DNA of 42,164 bases from Chromobacterium sphagni (GCF_001855555.1 NZ_MKCT01000014.1:1-42164); one strand, 5' to 3'; positions 19,593 through 28,343 are shown, counted from the first letter of the stretch. The notes: generated by a model not told the origin, from the letters alone. Numbers and translations: made by a program.

Positions 19593-20426
19593 ATGAGTTT
19601 GCAGTTGACCCGCCTCAGCCCGGCGCTGGGCGCCATCGTGGAGGGCGTGGACCTGGCCCGGCCTCTGAGCGACAGTCTGCACCGCGAGATCCGCGACGCC
19701 TTGCTGCGGCACCAGGTATTGTTTTTCCGCGGCCAGGACATCACGCCGTTGCAGCAGCGCAATTTCGCCGTCCGTTTCGGCGATCTGCACACCCATCCTA
19801 TATATCCGCAGCATCCGGACGCGCGCCAGATCATGGTGCTGGACACCGAGGCGGTGGATTTGCAAGACAACGCCATCTGGCATACCGACGTCACTTTCAT
19901 CGAAACCCCGCCGCTGGGCGCGGTGCTGGCGGCGCGGCAGTTGCCGGAGTTCGGCGGCGACACCCTTTGGGCCAGCGGCACCGCCGCCTGGGAGGCCTTG
20001 TCGGAGCGGATGCGGGCGTTGCTTGACGGGCTGACCGCCACGCATGACTTCACCCGCTCCTTCCCGCTCAAGCGCTACGGCCAAAGCCCGGCCGACCGCC
20101 AGCGCTGGGAGGAGGCGCGGCGGCAGCACCCGCCGCTCAGCCACCCGGTGGCGCGCATCCACCCGGAAAGCGGCCGCAAGGCGCTGTTCGTCAACGAGGG
20201 CTTCACCAGCGAGATCAACGAGTTGCCGGAGGCCGAGAGCCGGGCGCTGCTGCAATTCCTGTTCGCTCACCAGGCGCGGCCTGAGTTCAGCGTGCGCTGG
20301 CGCTGGCAGGAGGGCGACGTGGCCTTCTGGGACAACCGCTGCACCACCCACTACGCGATGGACGACTATCGCCCGGCGAGGCGGGTGATGCATCGGGCGA
20401 CGATACTGGGGGATAAGCCGTTCTGA
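19593..20426 (+). CDS. tauD: Taurine dioxygenase
   Basis: Fe(II)/2-oxoglutarate-dependent dioxygenase, 277 aa, that hydroxylates taurine so that it falls apart to aminoacetaldehyde and sulphite, the usable sulphur. The iron facial triad is visible as H97 and D99 (IWHTDVTF) and H253 (TTHYAMDDY), with R264 as the 2-oxoglutarate carboxylate ligand. [10 protein letters not shown] near residue 43 and GGDTLWAS near 126 are family motifs. An AAAAGGAG ribosome binding site is 7 bases upstream. Last gene of tauABCD, closed by a strong terminator. Confidence 0.95.
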   Translation: MSLQLTRLSPALGAIVEGVDLARPLSDSLHREIRDALLRHQVLFFRGQDITPLQQRNFAVRFGDLHTHPIYPQHPDARQIMVLDTEAVDLQDNAIWHTDVTFIETPPLGAVLAARQLPEFGGDTLWASGTAAWEALSERMRALLDGLTATHDFTRSFPLKRYGQSPADRQRWEEARRQHPPLSHPVARIHPESGRKALFVNEGFTSEINELPEAESRALLQFLFAHQARPEFSVRWRWQEGDVAFWDNRCTTHYAMDDYRPARRVMHRATILGDKPF

Positions 20427-20439
20427 GATGCGGCGACGC

Positions 20440-20473
20440 AAAAAAGGCCATCCGGGAGCGGGTGGCCTTTTTG
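20440..20473. terminator. Terminator between tauD and dbpA
   Basis: AAAAAGGCCA, 12-base loop, TGGCCTTTTT: ten-base perfect stem with T-run on + and matching A-run, so it can serve the convergent dbpA as well. Confidence 0.9.
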
Positions 20474-20492
20474 ACGCCGGGGAGGGCTGGGA

Positions 20493-21875
20493 TCAGCCGA
20501 TCAAACGCATCTTGAACTGCTTGCCCTTGATCTTGCCTTGCGACAGCTTGGCCATCGCCGCCTCGGCGATGCTGCGCTCCAGCGCGACGAAGCTGGCGAA
20601 TTCGAAGATATTGATCTTGCCGATCTGGCTGCCGGTGAAACCGGCTTCGCCGGTGAGGGCGCCCAAGAGATCGCCCGGGCGCAGTTTCTCGCGCTTGCCG
20701 CCGGCGATTTCCAGCGTCACCATCGGCGGCAGCAGCGGGCCGCCCGGGGCCGGGGTCAGCTCTTCCACGTCGGCCCAGGTCAGGTCGGCCTGCTGGTAGT
20801 TTTCGATCTGCACCAGGCGCTTGGCCTCGCTGTCGGTGGCCAGCGTCAGCGCCAGGCCGTGCTGATCGCCGCGGCCGGTGCGGCCGATGCGGTGGATGTG
20901 GATTTCCGGATCGTGGGTGACGTCGACGTTGATCACCACGTCCAGTTCCTTGATGTCCAGGCCGCGCGCCGCCACGTCGGTGGCCACCAGCACGGTGGCG
21001 CTCTTGTTGGCGAAGCGCAGCAGGATCTGGTCGCGCTCGCGCTGCTCCAGATCGCCGTGCAGGGTCAGCGCGTTGAAGCCCTGTTCCTGCAGTTCCCGCA
21101 CCAGTTCCTTGCAACGCTCGCGGGTGTTGCAGAAGGCTAGCGCCGAAGTGGGGCGCAGGTGCTTGAGGATGCGGCTGACCGTCTCCAGCCGGGTTTCCGG
21201 CTTCACCTTGTAGAACCACTGCTCAATGTGGTCGGCCTTGTGCAGCGACTCCACCTTCACTTCCACTGGGTTTTTCAGGAATTGCGCGCTGGCCTTGCGG
21301 ATGTCTTCCGGATAGGTGGCGGAGAACAGCATGGTCTGGCGGGTTTTCGGGCAGGCGCGGACGATGCCGACGATTTCCTCGATGAAACCCATGTCTATCA
21401 TGCGGTCGGCCTCGTCCAGCACCAGCGTCTTCACGCCGGCGAGGTTCAGCGTTTCGCGGAACAGGTGGTCCTGCAGCCGGCCCGGCGTGCCCACCACGAT
21501 GTGGGCACCGTGTTCCAGCGAGCCTATCTGCGGGCCCATCGGCGAGCCGCCGGTCAGCGTCACTACCTTGATGTTGTCGATGGCGCGCGCCAGGCGGCGG
21601 ATTTCCTGCGCCACCTGGTCGGCCAGTTCGCGCGTCGGGCACATCACCAGCGCCTGCACGCCGAACCAGCGCGGATTGAGGCTGGCCAGCAGGCCAAGTC
21701 CAAACGCAGCCGTCTTGCCGCTGCCGGTCTTGGCCTGAGCAATCAGGTCGCGGCCTTCCAGAATGGCGGGCAGGCTGGCGGCCTGGATGGCGGTCATCTG
21801 GTGGTAGCCCAGGCTGTCCAGGTTGGACAACAGGGGGGCGGGCAGGGGCAGGGTGGAAAAAGCAGCTGGTTTCAC
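20493..21875 (-). CDS. dbpA: ATP-dependent RNA helicase DbpA
   Basis: DEAD-box helicase of 460 aa acting in 50S ribosome assembly, activated by hairpin 92 of 23S rRNA. Motifs in order: Q motif YHQMTAIQAASLP, I AKTGSGKTAAFGL, Ia PTRELADQV, II VLDEADRMIDMGF (DEAD), III SATYP, IV LAFCNTRERC, V VATDVAARGLDI, VI HRIGRTGRGDQHGLAL. The C-terminal domain (about 385-460, GKREKLRPGDLLGALTGEAGF, IGKINIFEFASFVAL) is the DbpA RNA-recognition domain that separates it from other DEAD-box proteins. Length matches E. coli DbpA. Confidence 0.95.
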   Translation of the reverse strand: MKPAAFSTLPLPAPLLSNLDSLGYHQMTAIQAASLPAILEGRDLIAQAKTGSGKTAAFGLGLLASLNPRWFGVQALVMCPTRELADQVAQEIRRLARAIDNIKVVTLTGGSPMGPQIGSLEHGAHIVVGTPGRLQDHLFRETLNLAGVKTLVLDEADRMIDMGFIEEIVGIVRACPKTRQTMLFSATYPEDIRKASAQFLKNPVEVKVESLHKADHIEQWFYKVKPETRLETVSRILKHLRPTSALAFCNTRERCKELVRELQEQGFNALTLHGDLEQRERDQILLRFANKSATVLVATDVAARGLDIKELDVVINVDVTHDPEIHIHRIGRTGRGDQHGLALTLATDSEAKRLVQIENYQQADLTWADVEELTPAPGGPLLPPMVTLEIAGGKREKLRPGDLLGALTGEAGFTGSQIGKINIFEFASFVALERSIAEAAMAKLSQGKIKGKQFKMRLIG

Positions 21876-21956
21876 AATGACTTGGCGCGGTTGGCTAAAG
21901 GCTGGGCAGTGTAACAGCAGTGAGGCTTGCGGCCAAATGCCCGGCGCATTTTGTGT

Positions 21957-21980
21957 GAAAAAAGCCCGGCGGAGCCGGGC
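21957..21980 (-). terminator. Terminator of the 22038-23666 chemoreceptor gene
   Basis: On the - strand GCCCGGC, TCC loop, GCCGGGC then TTTTTT: compact, perfect, about 57 bases after the gene's stop. Confidence 0.92.
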
Positions 21981-22037
21981 GCTGGGGACTTTCTATCTAG
22001 TTTTATCAGATGCCGCCGTTTTTGCCGGCCTATCCTC

Positions 22038-23666
22038 TCACACCCTGAAGCGGGAGACCGAATCGGTCAGCCGCTTGGCCAGCGTTTCCAGCTCTTCGGC
22101 CGCACCCACCGTCTGCTGGATGTCGGCGTCGTTGGTGCGCGCCATGCCGGCGATGGCGTCGATGTTCTCGTTCACCATCTGGCTGGTGCGGCGCTGCTGT
22201 TCGGTGACCTCGACGATCTGTTTCAGCCCGCCGCGCACGGCGGCGACAGACTGGTTGGCGGCGGCCAGCACGCTGGCCACGCTGTCGGCGGACTGGCGGC
22301 TGGCGTCCAGCGATTGCAGGCTGGCGGCCACCGCCTGGCGCACCGCGTGGGTCTTGCCGTTCAGCGAGCTGGTGACGGTGTCGATTTCGCTGGCGGATTT
22401 GGCCGATTTCTCCGCCAGCTTGCGCACCTCGTCCGCCACCACGGCGAAGCCGCGGCCCTGCTCGCCGGCGCGCGCCGCCTCGATGGCGGCGTTGAGTGCC
22501 AGCAGATTGGTCTGCTCGGCAATTTCGCGCACCTCGCGGGTCATGCTGGTGATGATGGCGGTGGAGTTGGCGAGGTCGCTTTCGGCCTGCGCCATCAATT
22601 GCACCGCGTCCTGCACTTGTCCCACTTCCTGCTGCAGTTGCTGCAGGCTCAGCCGGCCCTGTTCCGATCTCTGCAGGCTTTCCTCGGCGCCATCGCTGAC
22701 ATGCTCCGCCTTGCCGGCGATCTCGCCGATGTGCGAGGCCAGTTGCTCCACCGCCTCCGCGGCGGCTTGTGACTGGCTGTTCTGCCGGTGCGAGCTGGCC
22801 GCCAACTGGTTGGCGCCGCTAGACAGCCGGCGCGATGACTGCGCCACCGCGTTGGCGGAGTCGCTCACTTGGCGCACCAGGTCGGCCACGGTGCCGAGCA
22901 TGCGGTTGAAGTGGCTGGCGGTGATGCCGATTTCGTCCTTATGCGCGGCTGGCAGGCGGCGGGTGAGGTCGCCTTCTCCCTTGGCCAGTTCCGACAGCCC
23001 GGCCGACATTTCCTGCAACGGCCGGGTGACGAAGCGGCGGATGAACAGATACACCACCGCCAGCATGGGCAAGGAGGCGAACAGCGCGAACAGGATGCTT
23101 TGGGTGCGGAAGCTGTCCACCGCGGCATAGGGTTTTTCCAATGATATGCGCATGCTGACCACGCCCAGCGGGGTCTTGTCCGCCACCTGGTGACAGGACA
23201 GGCAGTTCTTGCCCAGGTAGTTGCCGGAGGCGATGGCGGGGTAGACCACGCGCAGGTGCTCGCCCAACTGCGGCGTGGATTCGATCTGAATGTGCGGCTT
23301 GCCGTCCCGCAGCGCGGCGCGCTCCACGTCATCGCCGGGCTTGGCCTTGTCGCCGGCGTTGCCGGGACCGAACTGCTTGCTGACGGCGTCGCCGCGTATC
23401 ACCCGCAGGTCGCGCACGGCGGACAGTTCGCGGATCTGGTCGAGAAACACGTCGCGCTGGCCGACGGTGCCGGTGATCATCATGCCGGTCAGGCCGGCCA
23501 GCGTCATTTCGTTCATGCTGTGGGCCAGATCCTTGGCCTGCTCCACGGCTATCTGGCGGCTGGCCTGGGTTTCCCAGGCGATCAGTCCGCCCCATGCCAC
23601 GATCAGGCAGCTCCAGATGGCGCCTGTCAGCCGCAGCCAGATCGGCCAGTCGGAAAATTTTCTCAT
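22038..23666 (-). CDS. Chemoreceptor with periplasmic CxxCH (c-type haem) motif
   Basis: Methyl-accepting chemotaxis protein of 542 aa. TM1 is about residues 10-30. The periplasmic sensor (about 31-187) includes [25 protein letters not shown] (in segments), [18 protein letters not shown] and C155-L-S-C158-H159, a canonical covalent haem c attachment motif. TM2 is about 189-209, followed by HAMP ([23 protein letters not shown]) and a signalling domain with [31 protein letters not shown] split over 430-465. One haem and no other periplasmic Cys suggests a redox, NO or O2 sensor; this is inference. No other ATG, GTG or TTG lies near 23666; the AAGGAG site is separated from it by an 18-base palindrome. 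Confidence 0.9.
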   Translation of the reverse strand: MRKFSDWPIWLRLTGAIWSCLIVAWGGLIAWETQASRQIAVEQAKDLAHSMNEMTLAGLTGMMITGTVGQRDVFLDQIRELSAVRDLRVIRGDAVSKQFGPGNAGDKAKPGDDVERAALRDGKPHIQIESTPQLGEHLRVVYPAIASGNYLGKNCLSCHQVADKTPLGVVSMRISLEKPYAAVDSFRTQSILFALFASLPMLAVVYLFIRRFVTRPLQEMSAGLSELAKGEGDLTRRLPAAHKDEIGITASHFNRMLGTVADLVRQVSDSANAVAQSSRRLSSGANQLAASSHRQNSQSQAAAEAVEQLASHIGEIAGKAEHVSDGAEESLQRSEQGRLSLQQLQQEVGQVQDAVQLMAQAESDLANSTAIITSMTREVREIAEQTNLLALNAAIEAARAGEQGRGFAVVADEVRKLAEKSAKSASEIDTVTSSLNGKTHAVRQAVAASLQSLDASRQSADSVASVLAAANQSVAAVRGGLKQIVEVTEQQRRTSQMVNENIDAIAGMARTNDADIQQTVGAAEELETLAKRLTDSVSRFRV

Positions 23667-23676
23667 GGTCTTGCTC

Positions 23677-23694
23677 GGGGCGGCGCGCCGCCCC
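23677..23694 (-). repeat. Perfect 18-base palindrome between ribosome binding site and start codon
   Basis: GGGGCGGCGCGCCGCCCC lies between AAGGAG (23696-23701) and the ATG at 23666. If it folds, the effective distance from the site to the start drops from 29 to about 11 bases. Confidence 0.75.
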
Positions 23695-23954
23695 TCTCCT
23701 TTGTCTATTGTTGCCGCCGCCGCAATGCGGACGGGGCTATGCCGTAGGAATTCTAGTGGGGCGGCCGAATCGGGCATCTGGCTTGGATCAAACAATGCGC
23801 GGATAAGTCTTGCCAACATCCGGGAATATCGCGCCGGCGGGACGGAACGCTTGGGTTTGGCGGGAATTTCTGCAACAATCGCGCCCTCGCGGCCGGTTGC
23901 GGCGGCGAGGTCTATTGTGAAAACGAAACAGATTCAGCGGCTTGGGGAATGGAC

Positions 23955-25220
23955 ATGAGCGAAAAGGCAGGGCGCGGCGTCGCCATTATCGGCGGCGGGC
24001 CGGCGGGACTGATGGCGGCCGAGGCCTTGGCCGGGCGCGGCATCCAGGTGGATGTGTACGACGCCATGCCTTCCCTGGGCCGCAAGTTCCTGTTGGCCGG
24101 CATCGGCGGCCTCAACCTCACCCATTCCGAACCCTATCCGGCATTTGTCGGCCGTTATGGCGGGCGCCAGGCCGAGATGGAGCGCTTGCTGGCCGGATTC
24201 GACGCCGACGCCTTGCGCGGCTGGGCGCACGGCCTGGGGGTGGAAACCTTCGTCGGCAGCTCCGGCCGGGTGTTTCCGCGCGAGATGAAGGCCGCGCCGC
24301 TATTGCGCGCCTGGTTGTCGCGGCTGCGCGAGGCCGGCGTGCGTTTCCATGTCCGCCACCGTTGGCAAGGCTGGCTGGCGGACGGCAGTTTGAGCTTCGC
24401 GACGCCGGACGGCGAACTGGCGGTCAAGGCCGACGCGCTGCTATTGGCGCTGGGCGGCGGCAGCTGGAAGAAGCTGGGCTCGGACGGCCGCTGGCTGCCG
24501 TGGCTGGCGGAAAAGGGCGTGGCCACCGCGCCGTTGCTGCCGTCCAATTGCGGTTTCGATGTGGACTGGAGTGCGCATTTCGCGGAGAAGTTCGCCGGCG
24601 AGCCGGTGAAGGCGGTAGGCCTGTCCTTCAGCGACGATGAAGGCCGGGTGTTCCAGCGCGTGGGCGAGTGCGTGGTGACCGAGAGCGGCATCGAAGGCAG
24701 TCTGATCTACGCCTGCTCGGCGCTGCTGCGCGACGAAATCGGCCGCAATGGCCGCGCCACCTGTCATCTGGACCTGATCCCGGCTTGGGACGAGGCCAGG
24801 GTCTTGGCGGAGGTGACCCATCCGCGCGGTTCGCGCTCCTTGTCCAGCCATCTGCAAAGCCGGCTGAATCTCAAGGGCGTGCGCGCAGGCCTGTTGCGCG
24901 AATGCCTGGACAAGGACGGCTTCCAGCACCTGCCGACGCTGGCGGCGGCGATCAAGCGCCTGCCGTTGACGCTGACGGCGGCGCGGCCAATGGACGAGGC
25001 GATCAGCACCGCCGGCGGGGTGAGCTTTGCCGCGCTGGACGGCAATCAGATGCTGACCGCGCTGCCAGGCGTGTTCTGCGCCGGCGAAATGCTGGACTGG
25101 GAAGCGCCCACCGGCGGTTATCTGCTGACGGCCTGTTTCGCCAGCGGCCGGGCGGCCGGACTGGGCGCCGCGCAGTGGCTGGAGAGCCTGGGCCAGACCG
25201 TGTCCGGGGCATCAAAATAG
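23955..25220 (+). CDS. HI0933/YhiN-family FAD-dependent oxidoreductase
   Basis: Flavoprotein of 421 aa, TIGR03862-like group. The N-terminal dinucleotide fold is GVAIIGGGPAGLMAAEAL (GxGxxG), then DAMPSLGRKFLLAGIGGLNLTHSEP, the family signature (G-R-K-x-L-x-[AS]-G-x-G-[RG]-x-N-L-[TS]). The middle of the protein has ALLLALGGGSWKKLGSDG. The C-terminus has VFCAGEMLDWEAPTGGYLLTACFASGRAAG, the second FAD-contact region. The substrate is unknown in the family. The ATG at 23955 is 6 bases after GGGGA; an in-frame ATG at 23949 overlaps the site's flank and is less likely. Confidence 0.88.
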   Translation: MSEKAGRGVAIIGGGPAGLMAAEALAGRGIQVDVYDAMPSLGRKFLLAGIGGLNLTHSEPYPAFVGRYGGRQAEMERLLAGFDADALRGWAHGLGVETFVGSSGRVFPREMKAAPLLRAWLSRLREAGVRFHVRHRWQGWLADGSLSFATPDGELAVKADALLLALGGGSWKKLGSDGRWLPWLAEKGVATAPLLPSNCGFDVDWSAHFAEKFAGEPVKAVGLSFSDDEGRVFQRVGECVVTESGIEGSLIYACSALLRDEIGRNGRATCHLDLIPAWDEARVLAEVTHPRGSRSLSSHLQSRLNLKGVRAGLLRECLDKDGFQHLPTLAAAIKRLPLTLTAARPMDEAISTAGGVSFAALDGNQMLTALPGVFCAGEMLDWEAPTGGYLLTACFASGRAAGLGAAQWLESLGQTVSGASK

Positions 25221-25316
25221 TTTTACTTGAGGCGTGTTCGCCGCTCTGACAGAATACCCGGATCGCATTTTTGCCCTTGGCGATGGGGCGTGATCCAACT
25301 GTTTTTCTTGCTTGCC

Positions 25317-25634
25317 ATGAGTGAAAAAAGCAATTCCTGTCAGTCTTGCGGCGCCTGCTGCGCCCATTTCCGCGTCTCCTTCTATTGGGCCGAAGCCGAT
25401 GACGGCGGCGGCCTGGTTCCCAGCCATCTCACCGAAAAAGTCAACGACTGGACCCGCTGCATGCGCGGTACCTGGTCGCATGCGCCGCGCTGCGCCGCCT
25501 TGCGGGGCGAGCTGGGGCGGGAGGTGTCGTGCGGCATTTACCCGCTGCGCCCCGGCGCCTGCCGGCAGGTGGAGGAGGGGTCGGAGCAATGCCGGAAGGC
25601 GCGGGCCGCCCATGGCCTGCCGGAGCCGGCGTAG
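25317..25634 (+). CDS. YkgJ-family cysteine-cluster protein
   Basis: Small 105-aa protein of the UPF0153/YkgJ family with a CxxCxxCC start (C8, C11, C14, C15 in SCQSCGACCAHFRVSFYW). Further cysteines occur in RCMRGTW, APRCAAL, VSCGIYPLRPGACRQ and EQCRKAR. The clusters suggest metal, probably zinc or iron-sulphur, binding; the biochemical role is unknown. ATG at 25317 begins MSEKSNSCQ; the longer upstream frame has no site and no family resemblance. The ribosome binding site is weak. It lies downstream of the flavoprotein gene by 96 bases. Confidence 0.85.
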   Translation: MSEKSNSCQSCGACCAHFRVSFYWAEADDGGGLVPSHLTEKVNDWTRCMRGTWSHAPRCAALRGELGREVSCGIYPLRPGACRQVEEGSEQCRKARAAHGLPEPA

Positions 25635-25675
25635 CCAGGCTGCGCCGGTTGCCAAGCGCTTGGCAAGAGCCGATG

Positions 25676-26371
25676 CTAGGGCTGGTTCAGCTCATCTCGC
25701 AGGATATACAGCTCGTGGTCGGCCTTCAGCCCCAGCTTTCTCATCGCAGTCTGTTTTTGCCCGCTGATGGTCTTGATGCTGCGGGCGAACTTCTCGGCAA
25801 TCTGGCTGACCGTCATGCCCTCCATGAAGCAGCGGATCACCTCCTGCTCCTTCGGCGACAGCTCCGACAGGCGGATCATGGCCCCGATCGCGGCGGACGC
25901 GTGCCGGCTGCCTGGGGCCGGCACGCTCTCGGCCTGCATGGCGCTGGCCAGCTCCGTCGCCATGGCCGGATTGAGGTAGACCTGCCCCTGGGCCAGCGTC
26001 CGGATGGCCGTCACCAACTCGTCCAGATCCTGCTGCTTGCCGACAAAGCCGCGTGCCCCGCCGCGCAGAGCCAGCGCCACGGTGGCGGTGTTGTAGTGCG
26101 CTGACATGATGAGAACGGCGGTTTGCGGAAAACGGGTGGTCAGCGCGCGGATCAGGTTGAGCCCATCGATATCTTCCGGCTGCAAGGAGTAGTCCAGCAC
26201 AATGACATCCGTTGTTTGTTTCCGTAGCGCCGACAGCAGCGATTTGCTGCTGGCATGCGCGCCGACAATGGCGAAGTCGGGCTCTTGCGACAGCCGATAA
26301 CTCAAGCCTTGCAGCACAACCGCATGATCGTCCAGCAGCATCAGGCGCAGGGGGGGCTTCAGGAGGGTCAT
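25676..26371 (-). CDS. RcsB-like response regulator at the end of the pilus operon
   Basis: NarL/LuxR-type response regulator of 231 aa. Receiver: acidic D14/D15 (MLLDDHAVVL), phospho-acceptor D60 (DVIVLDYSL), conserved S in LIMSAH, K in GFVGKQ. C-terminal helix-turn-helix: LSPKEQEVIRCFMEGMTVSQIAEKFA then RSIKTISGQKQTAMRKLG, very close to the DNA-reading helix of RcsB (RSIKTISSQKKSAMMKLG in E. coli, from memory). It lies 104 bases after the second pilin gene with a promoter of its own. The likely phosphodonor is the HPt domain of the hybrid kinase at 32385-34775, on the other side of the pilus genes. Compare CblR of B. cenocepacia. The Shine-Dalgarno is weak. Confidence 0.9.
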   Translation of the reverse strand: MTLLKPPLRLMLLDDHAVVLQGLSYRLSQEPDFAIVGAHASSKSLLSALRKQTTDVIVLDYSLQPEDIDGLNLIRALTTRFPQTAVLIMSAHYNTATVALALRGGARGFVGKQQDLDELVTAIRTLAQGQVYLNPAMATELASAMQAESVPAPGSRHASAAIGAMIRLSELSPKEQEVIRCFMEGMTVSQIAEKFARSIKTISGQKQTAMRKLGLKADHELYILRDELNQP

Positions 26372-26405
26372 TGGAGATCACGACGCTGCATGGAGGGGCT
26401 GTTTC

Positions 26406-26434
26406 TTTATATGTCTGTTGCCGGGCCACGGCAA
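26406..26434 (-). promoter_or_regulatory. Sigma-70 promoter of the response regulator gene
   Basis: On the - strand TTGCCG, 17 bases, TATAAA, with start near 26399 and a leader of about 28 bases. It would allow regulator synthesis when the pilus operon is silent. Confidence 0.5.
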
Positions 26435-26475
26435 TGCGGCTCCCGCGGCTGCATCCATCGATGGCCATTGCCGGC

Positions 26476-26982
26476 CTACAGCGCGCTTTCAAACAGTAGA
26501 TTGATCACGCCGTGATAGACGCCTGGCTGATAGCCGCCGGCGGGATGGCTGGGAATGATTTCCAGACTGACCCGCCGGTTTGAAGCCGCCTCGGCGGCGT
26601 TCAGCACCAGGCAGTCGGCCGAGGCGCCGCCATCATGGCGAAACACTTCGCAGCGTCGCTGACCGCTGTCCAGCTTAATGTGCAGCGGGATCTTTTGTTC
26701 GCCGTCGGCCAAGACCGTCTCGCCGTCAACCTTGACGGTAATCGAACCCATGGTGCTTCTCATTTCCAGCCATTGCTGCAATGGCTGCAAGCGGCGACCG
26801 GCCCTATCCCACTGCAGCAGCTGGGCCGCGCCGGTCCAGCCGCCGACAGCCGTGACATAGAACACTTCATTTGGCACTTGCACTTCCACGCTGACCCTGT
26901 GTTCAACCGGTTCGGCGTGAGCGCTTCCCGCCAGCGCGGCCAATAGCGCGCAGAACGGCAGCATCGTCCGCTTCATCATCAT
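26476..26982 (-). CDS. Second CS1-type pilin (minor pilin candidate)
   Basis: Exported 168-aa protein: signal peptide MMMKRTMLPFCALLAALAGSAHA, then EPVEHRVSVEVQVPNEVFYVTAVGGW. It is a paralogue of the major pilin at 30854-31357: both have V-V-x-x-P-x-x-x-FYV, W, L-x-WD, L-x-M-[KR]-ST-[IM]-G-x-I, and end with G-x-Y-x-G-x-[IV]-NL-[LM]-FES. It differs in carrying two cysteines (RRCEVF, ADCLVL), probably a disulphide. Its SD TAGGAG is formed partly by the adhesin stop codon (TAG, 26992-26994), so translation is coupled to the adhesin. Likely a minor or initiating subunit; CS1-class operons usually lack it. Confidence 0.82.
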   Translation of the reverse strand: MMMKRTMLPFCALLAALAGSAHAEPVEHRVSVEVQVPNEVFYVTAVGGWTGAAQLLQWDRAGRRLQPLQQWLEMRSTMGSITVKVDGETVLADGEQKIPLHIKLDSGQRRCEVFRHDGGASADCLVLNAAEAASNRRVSLEIIPSHPAGGYQPGVYHGVINLLFESAL

Positions 26983-26991
26983 CCGGCGCTC

Positions 26992-28212
26992 CTACAGGCT
27001 GGCGTCGAAAACGACGGTGACATCGCCGCGATAGCGCGCGCCGGGTTGCCGGACAATGGCGGCCATGTCCGAGCGTTGCATTTCGAAATGCAATTGCGCC
27101 GCGCTGGTCGAGACCTGGCCCGAGGGTTGGAATTCTCTGCGAGACATGCCGAGCGGATACCGGCTTGCCGGCGCTCCTCCCTGGCTCGAATGCACGCCAG
27201 GCATGCTGACCGCAACCTGTATCGGCACCTCGCCGCCACCATTGTCCCGGCGCAATGCGCAGCCACCGCCGCTGTAGTATTGGCAAAACAAATGCATGCT
27301 GAACCGGGCCGAGCTGGACAGGCTGAATCCCAGATCCCGGCTGAGTTTGGCGGGCACGCTGCCTTGTTGTAACCAACTTTGCCAGCCGCCTGCCGGCTCC
27401 AGCGCTGCGCGCTCCGAACCGGCAGGAAATCTGACCTGAAACTCGTTCTTTACCGTGGCCGCTATCTTGATGGTCAAGGAGCGGTTGCCGCCATAATCAG
27501 CATGGCCGAGATCCACTTGCTGTCCATCGCCAACGGTATAAGTCACTTCGCCATAATAAGTGCCATTGTCGAGTCCGGTTGGGTTCAGCGCAATCAGTTC
27601 ATATTTGAAGTGTGACGAAGAAATATTGATATAATGGTTGTTTGTGGCAACTCTTTTGTAACAAACACTTTTTTGTCCCTGCGGATGGCTCCATTCAAAT
27701 TGATAGTTTGCCGTGGTGTTGTACCCTTGCACTTGTTGACAGCTGCCAATCATATTGCCAAAATTTAATTCTTCATACAAAGAACCGCCATAGTGATTCT
27801 TCTGGTAGTTTTCTGAAAACGCAGTGATTCTGAATTTGACGACTGCCTCGTTTGGACCGGAATAAAGTTTTATCTCTTTATACGTTGTATCGATTGCCTG
27901 ATAGATATGGTGTTTAGGGTCTGAGCTGCTCCGGTTGATCTGCTTTTTTATGGTTCCCAGATTGGCCTCTACGCCATAATAAGAGGTGCTGCAGCCGCTG
28001 CCCGGCCGTGAACAGCCTCCCGGAGGCAATGGAACTTTGTTGCCGAATTGGTTCTGGCCCGGCTTGAACAAGGATGCATTCAGTTCTGCATATACCGTGG
28101 CTTCCGCCGCCGCCGCCGGCTGGCTAAGCGGGAGACAGAGCAGGATGGCTAGCCATAAGCGGCGCAAATAAGCCGCAGCGCGAGGCGGGTCGGGTCTCAG
28201 CTTCATTATCAT
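26992..28212 (-). CDS. CfaE/CooD/CblD-type tip adhesin
   Basis: Exported 406-aa protein with a signal peptide ending LPLSQPAAAA. It fits the tip adhesin/initiator of alternate chaperone-usher pili: a long N-terminal receptor-binding domain (about 35-215) with Cys pairs (GGCSRPGSGCS; GSCQQV and SVCYKR), then a C-terminal pilin domain (about 240-406). That domain contains QVRFPAGSERAALEPAGGW, a third Cys pair (LFCQYYSGGGC) and a final strand RYRGDVTVVFDASL for donor-strand exchange. The receptor is unknown. Position after the usher gene matches CooD, CfaE and CblD. The start has AAGGA 9 bases upstream. The codon use of the N-terminal domain appears AT-richer than its neighbours. Confidence 0.85.
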   Translation of the reverse strand: MIMKLRPDPPRAAAYLRRLWLAILLCLPLSQPAAAAEATVYAELNASLFKPGQNQFGNKVPLPPGGCSRPGSGCSTSYYGVEANLGTIKKQINRSSSDPKHHIYQAIDTTYKEIKLYSGPNEAVVKFRITAFSENYQKNHYGGSLYEELNFGNMIGSCQQVQGYNTTANYQFEWSHPQGQKSVCYKRVATNNHYINISSSHFKYELIALNPTGLDNGTYYGEVTYTVGDGQQVDLGHADYGGNRSLTIKIAATVKNEFQVRFPAGSERAALEPAGGWQSWLQQGSVPAKLSRDLGFSLSSSARFSMHLFCQYYSGGGCALRRDNGGGEVPIQVAVSMPGVHSSQGGAPASRYPLGMSRREFQPSGQVSTSAAQLHFEMQRSDMAAIVRQPGARYRGDVTVVFDASL

Positions 28213-28262
28213 CTCGGTTTATCCTTTCAGATTGCCGTCTGGCCGTGTTGGGCCAAAGGCAT

Positions 28263-28308
28263 ATTGTTGCGCGGGCAAATGCCCGCGCTCCATCAGACCA
28301 TTCTCAAA
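28263..28308 (-). promoter_or_regulatory. RcsB-box-like site and -10 hexamer before the adhesin gene
   Basis: On the - strand TGAGAATGGTCTGATGGAG (within 28288-28308), 19 bases, then AACAAT (28263-28268; 4/6 at -10). A perfect 8-base inverted repeat (28269-28288, loop AAAT) fills the gap. The site matches the copy at 32251-32271 at 19 of 21 bases. Inferred to let the response regulator activate the adhesin separately. Confidence 0.55.
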
Positions 28309-28343
28309 CTTGCTCACCTTCGAAGGGGCCGCTGGGGCGAGGC

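Noticed and set aside
28269-28288. Inverted repeat after the usher gene as a terminator
   Set aside because: The stem is strong but no T-run follows on either strand; its place between operator and -10 suggests another role or chance.
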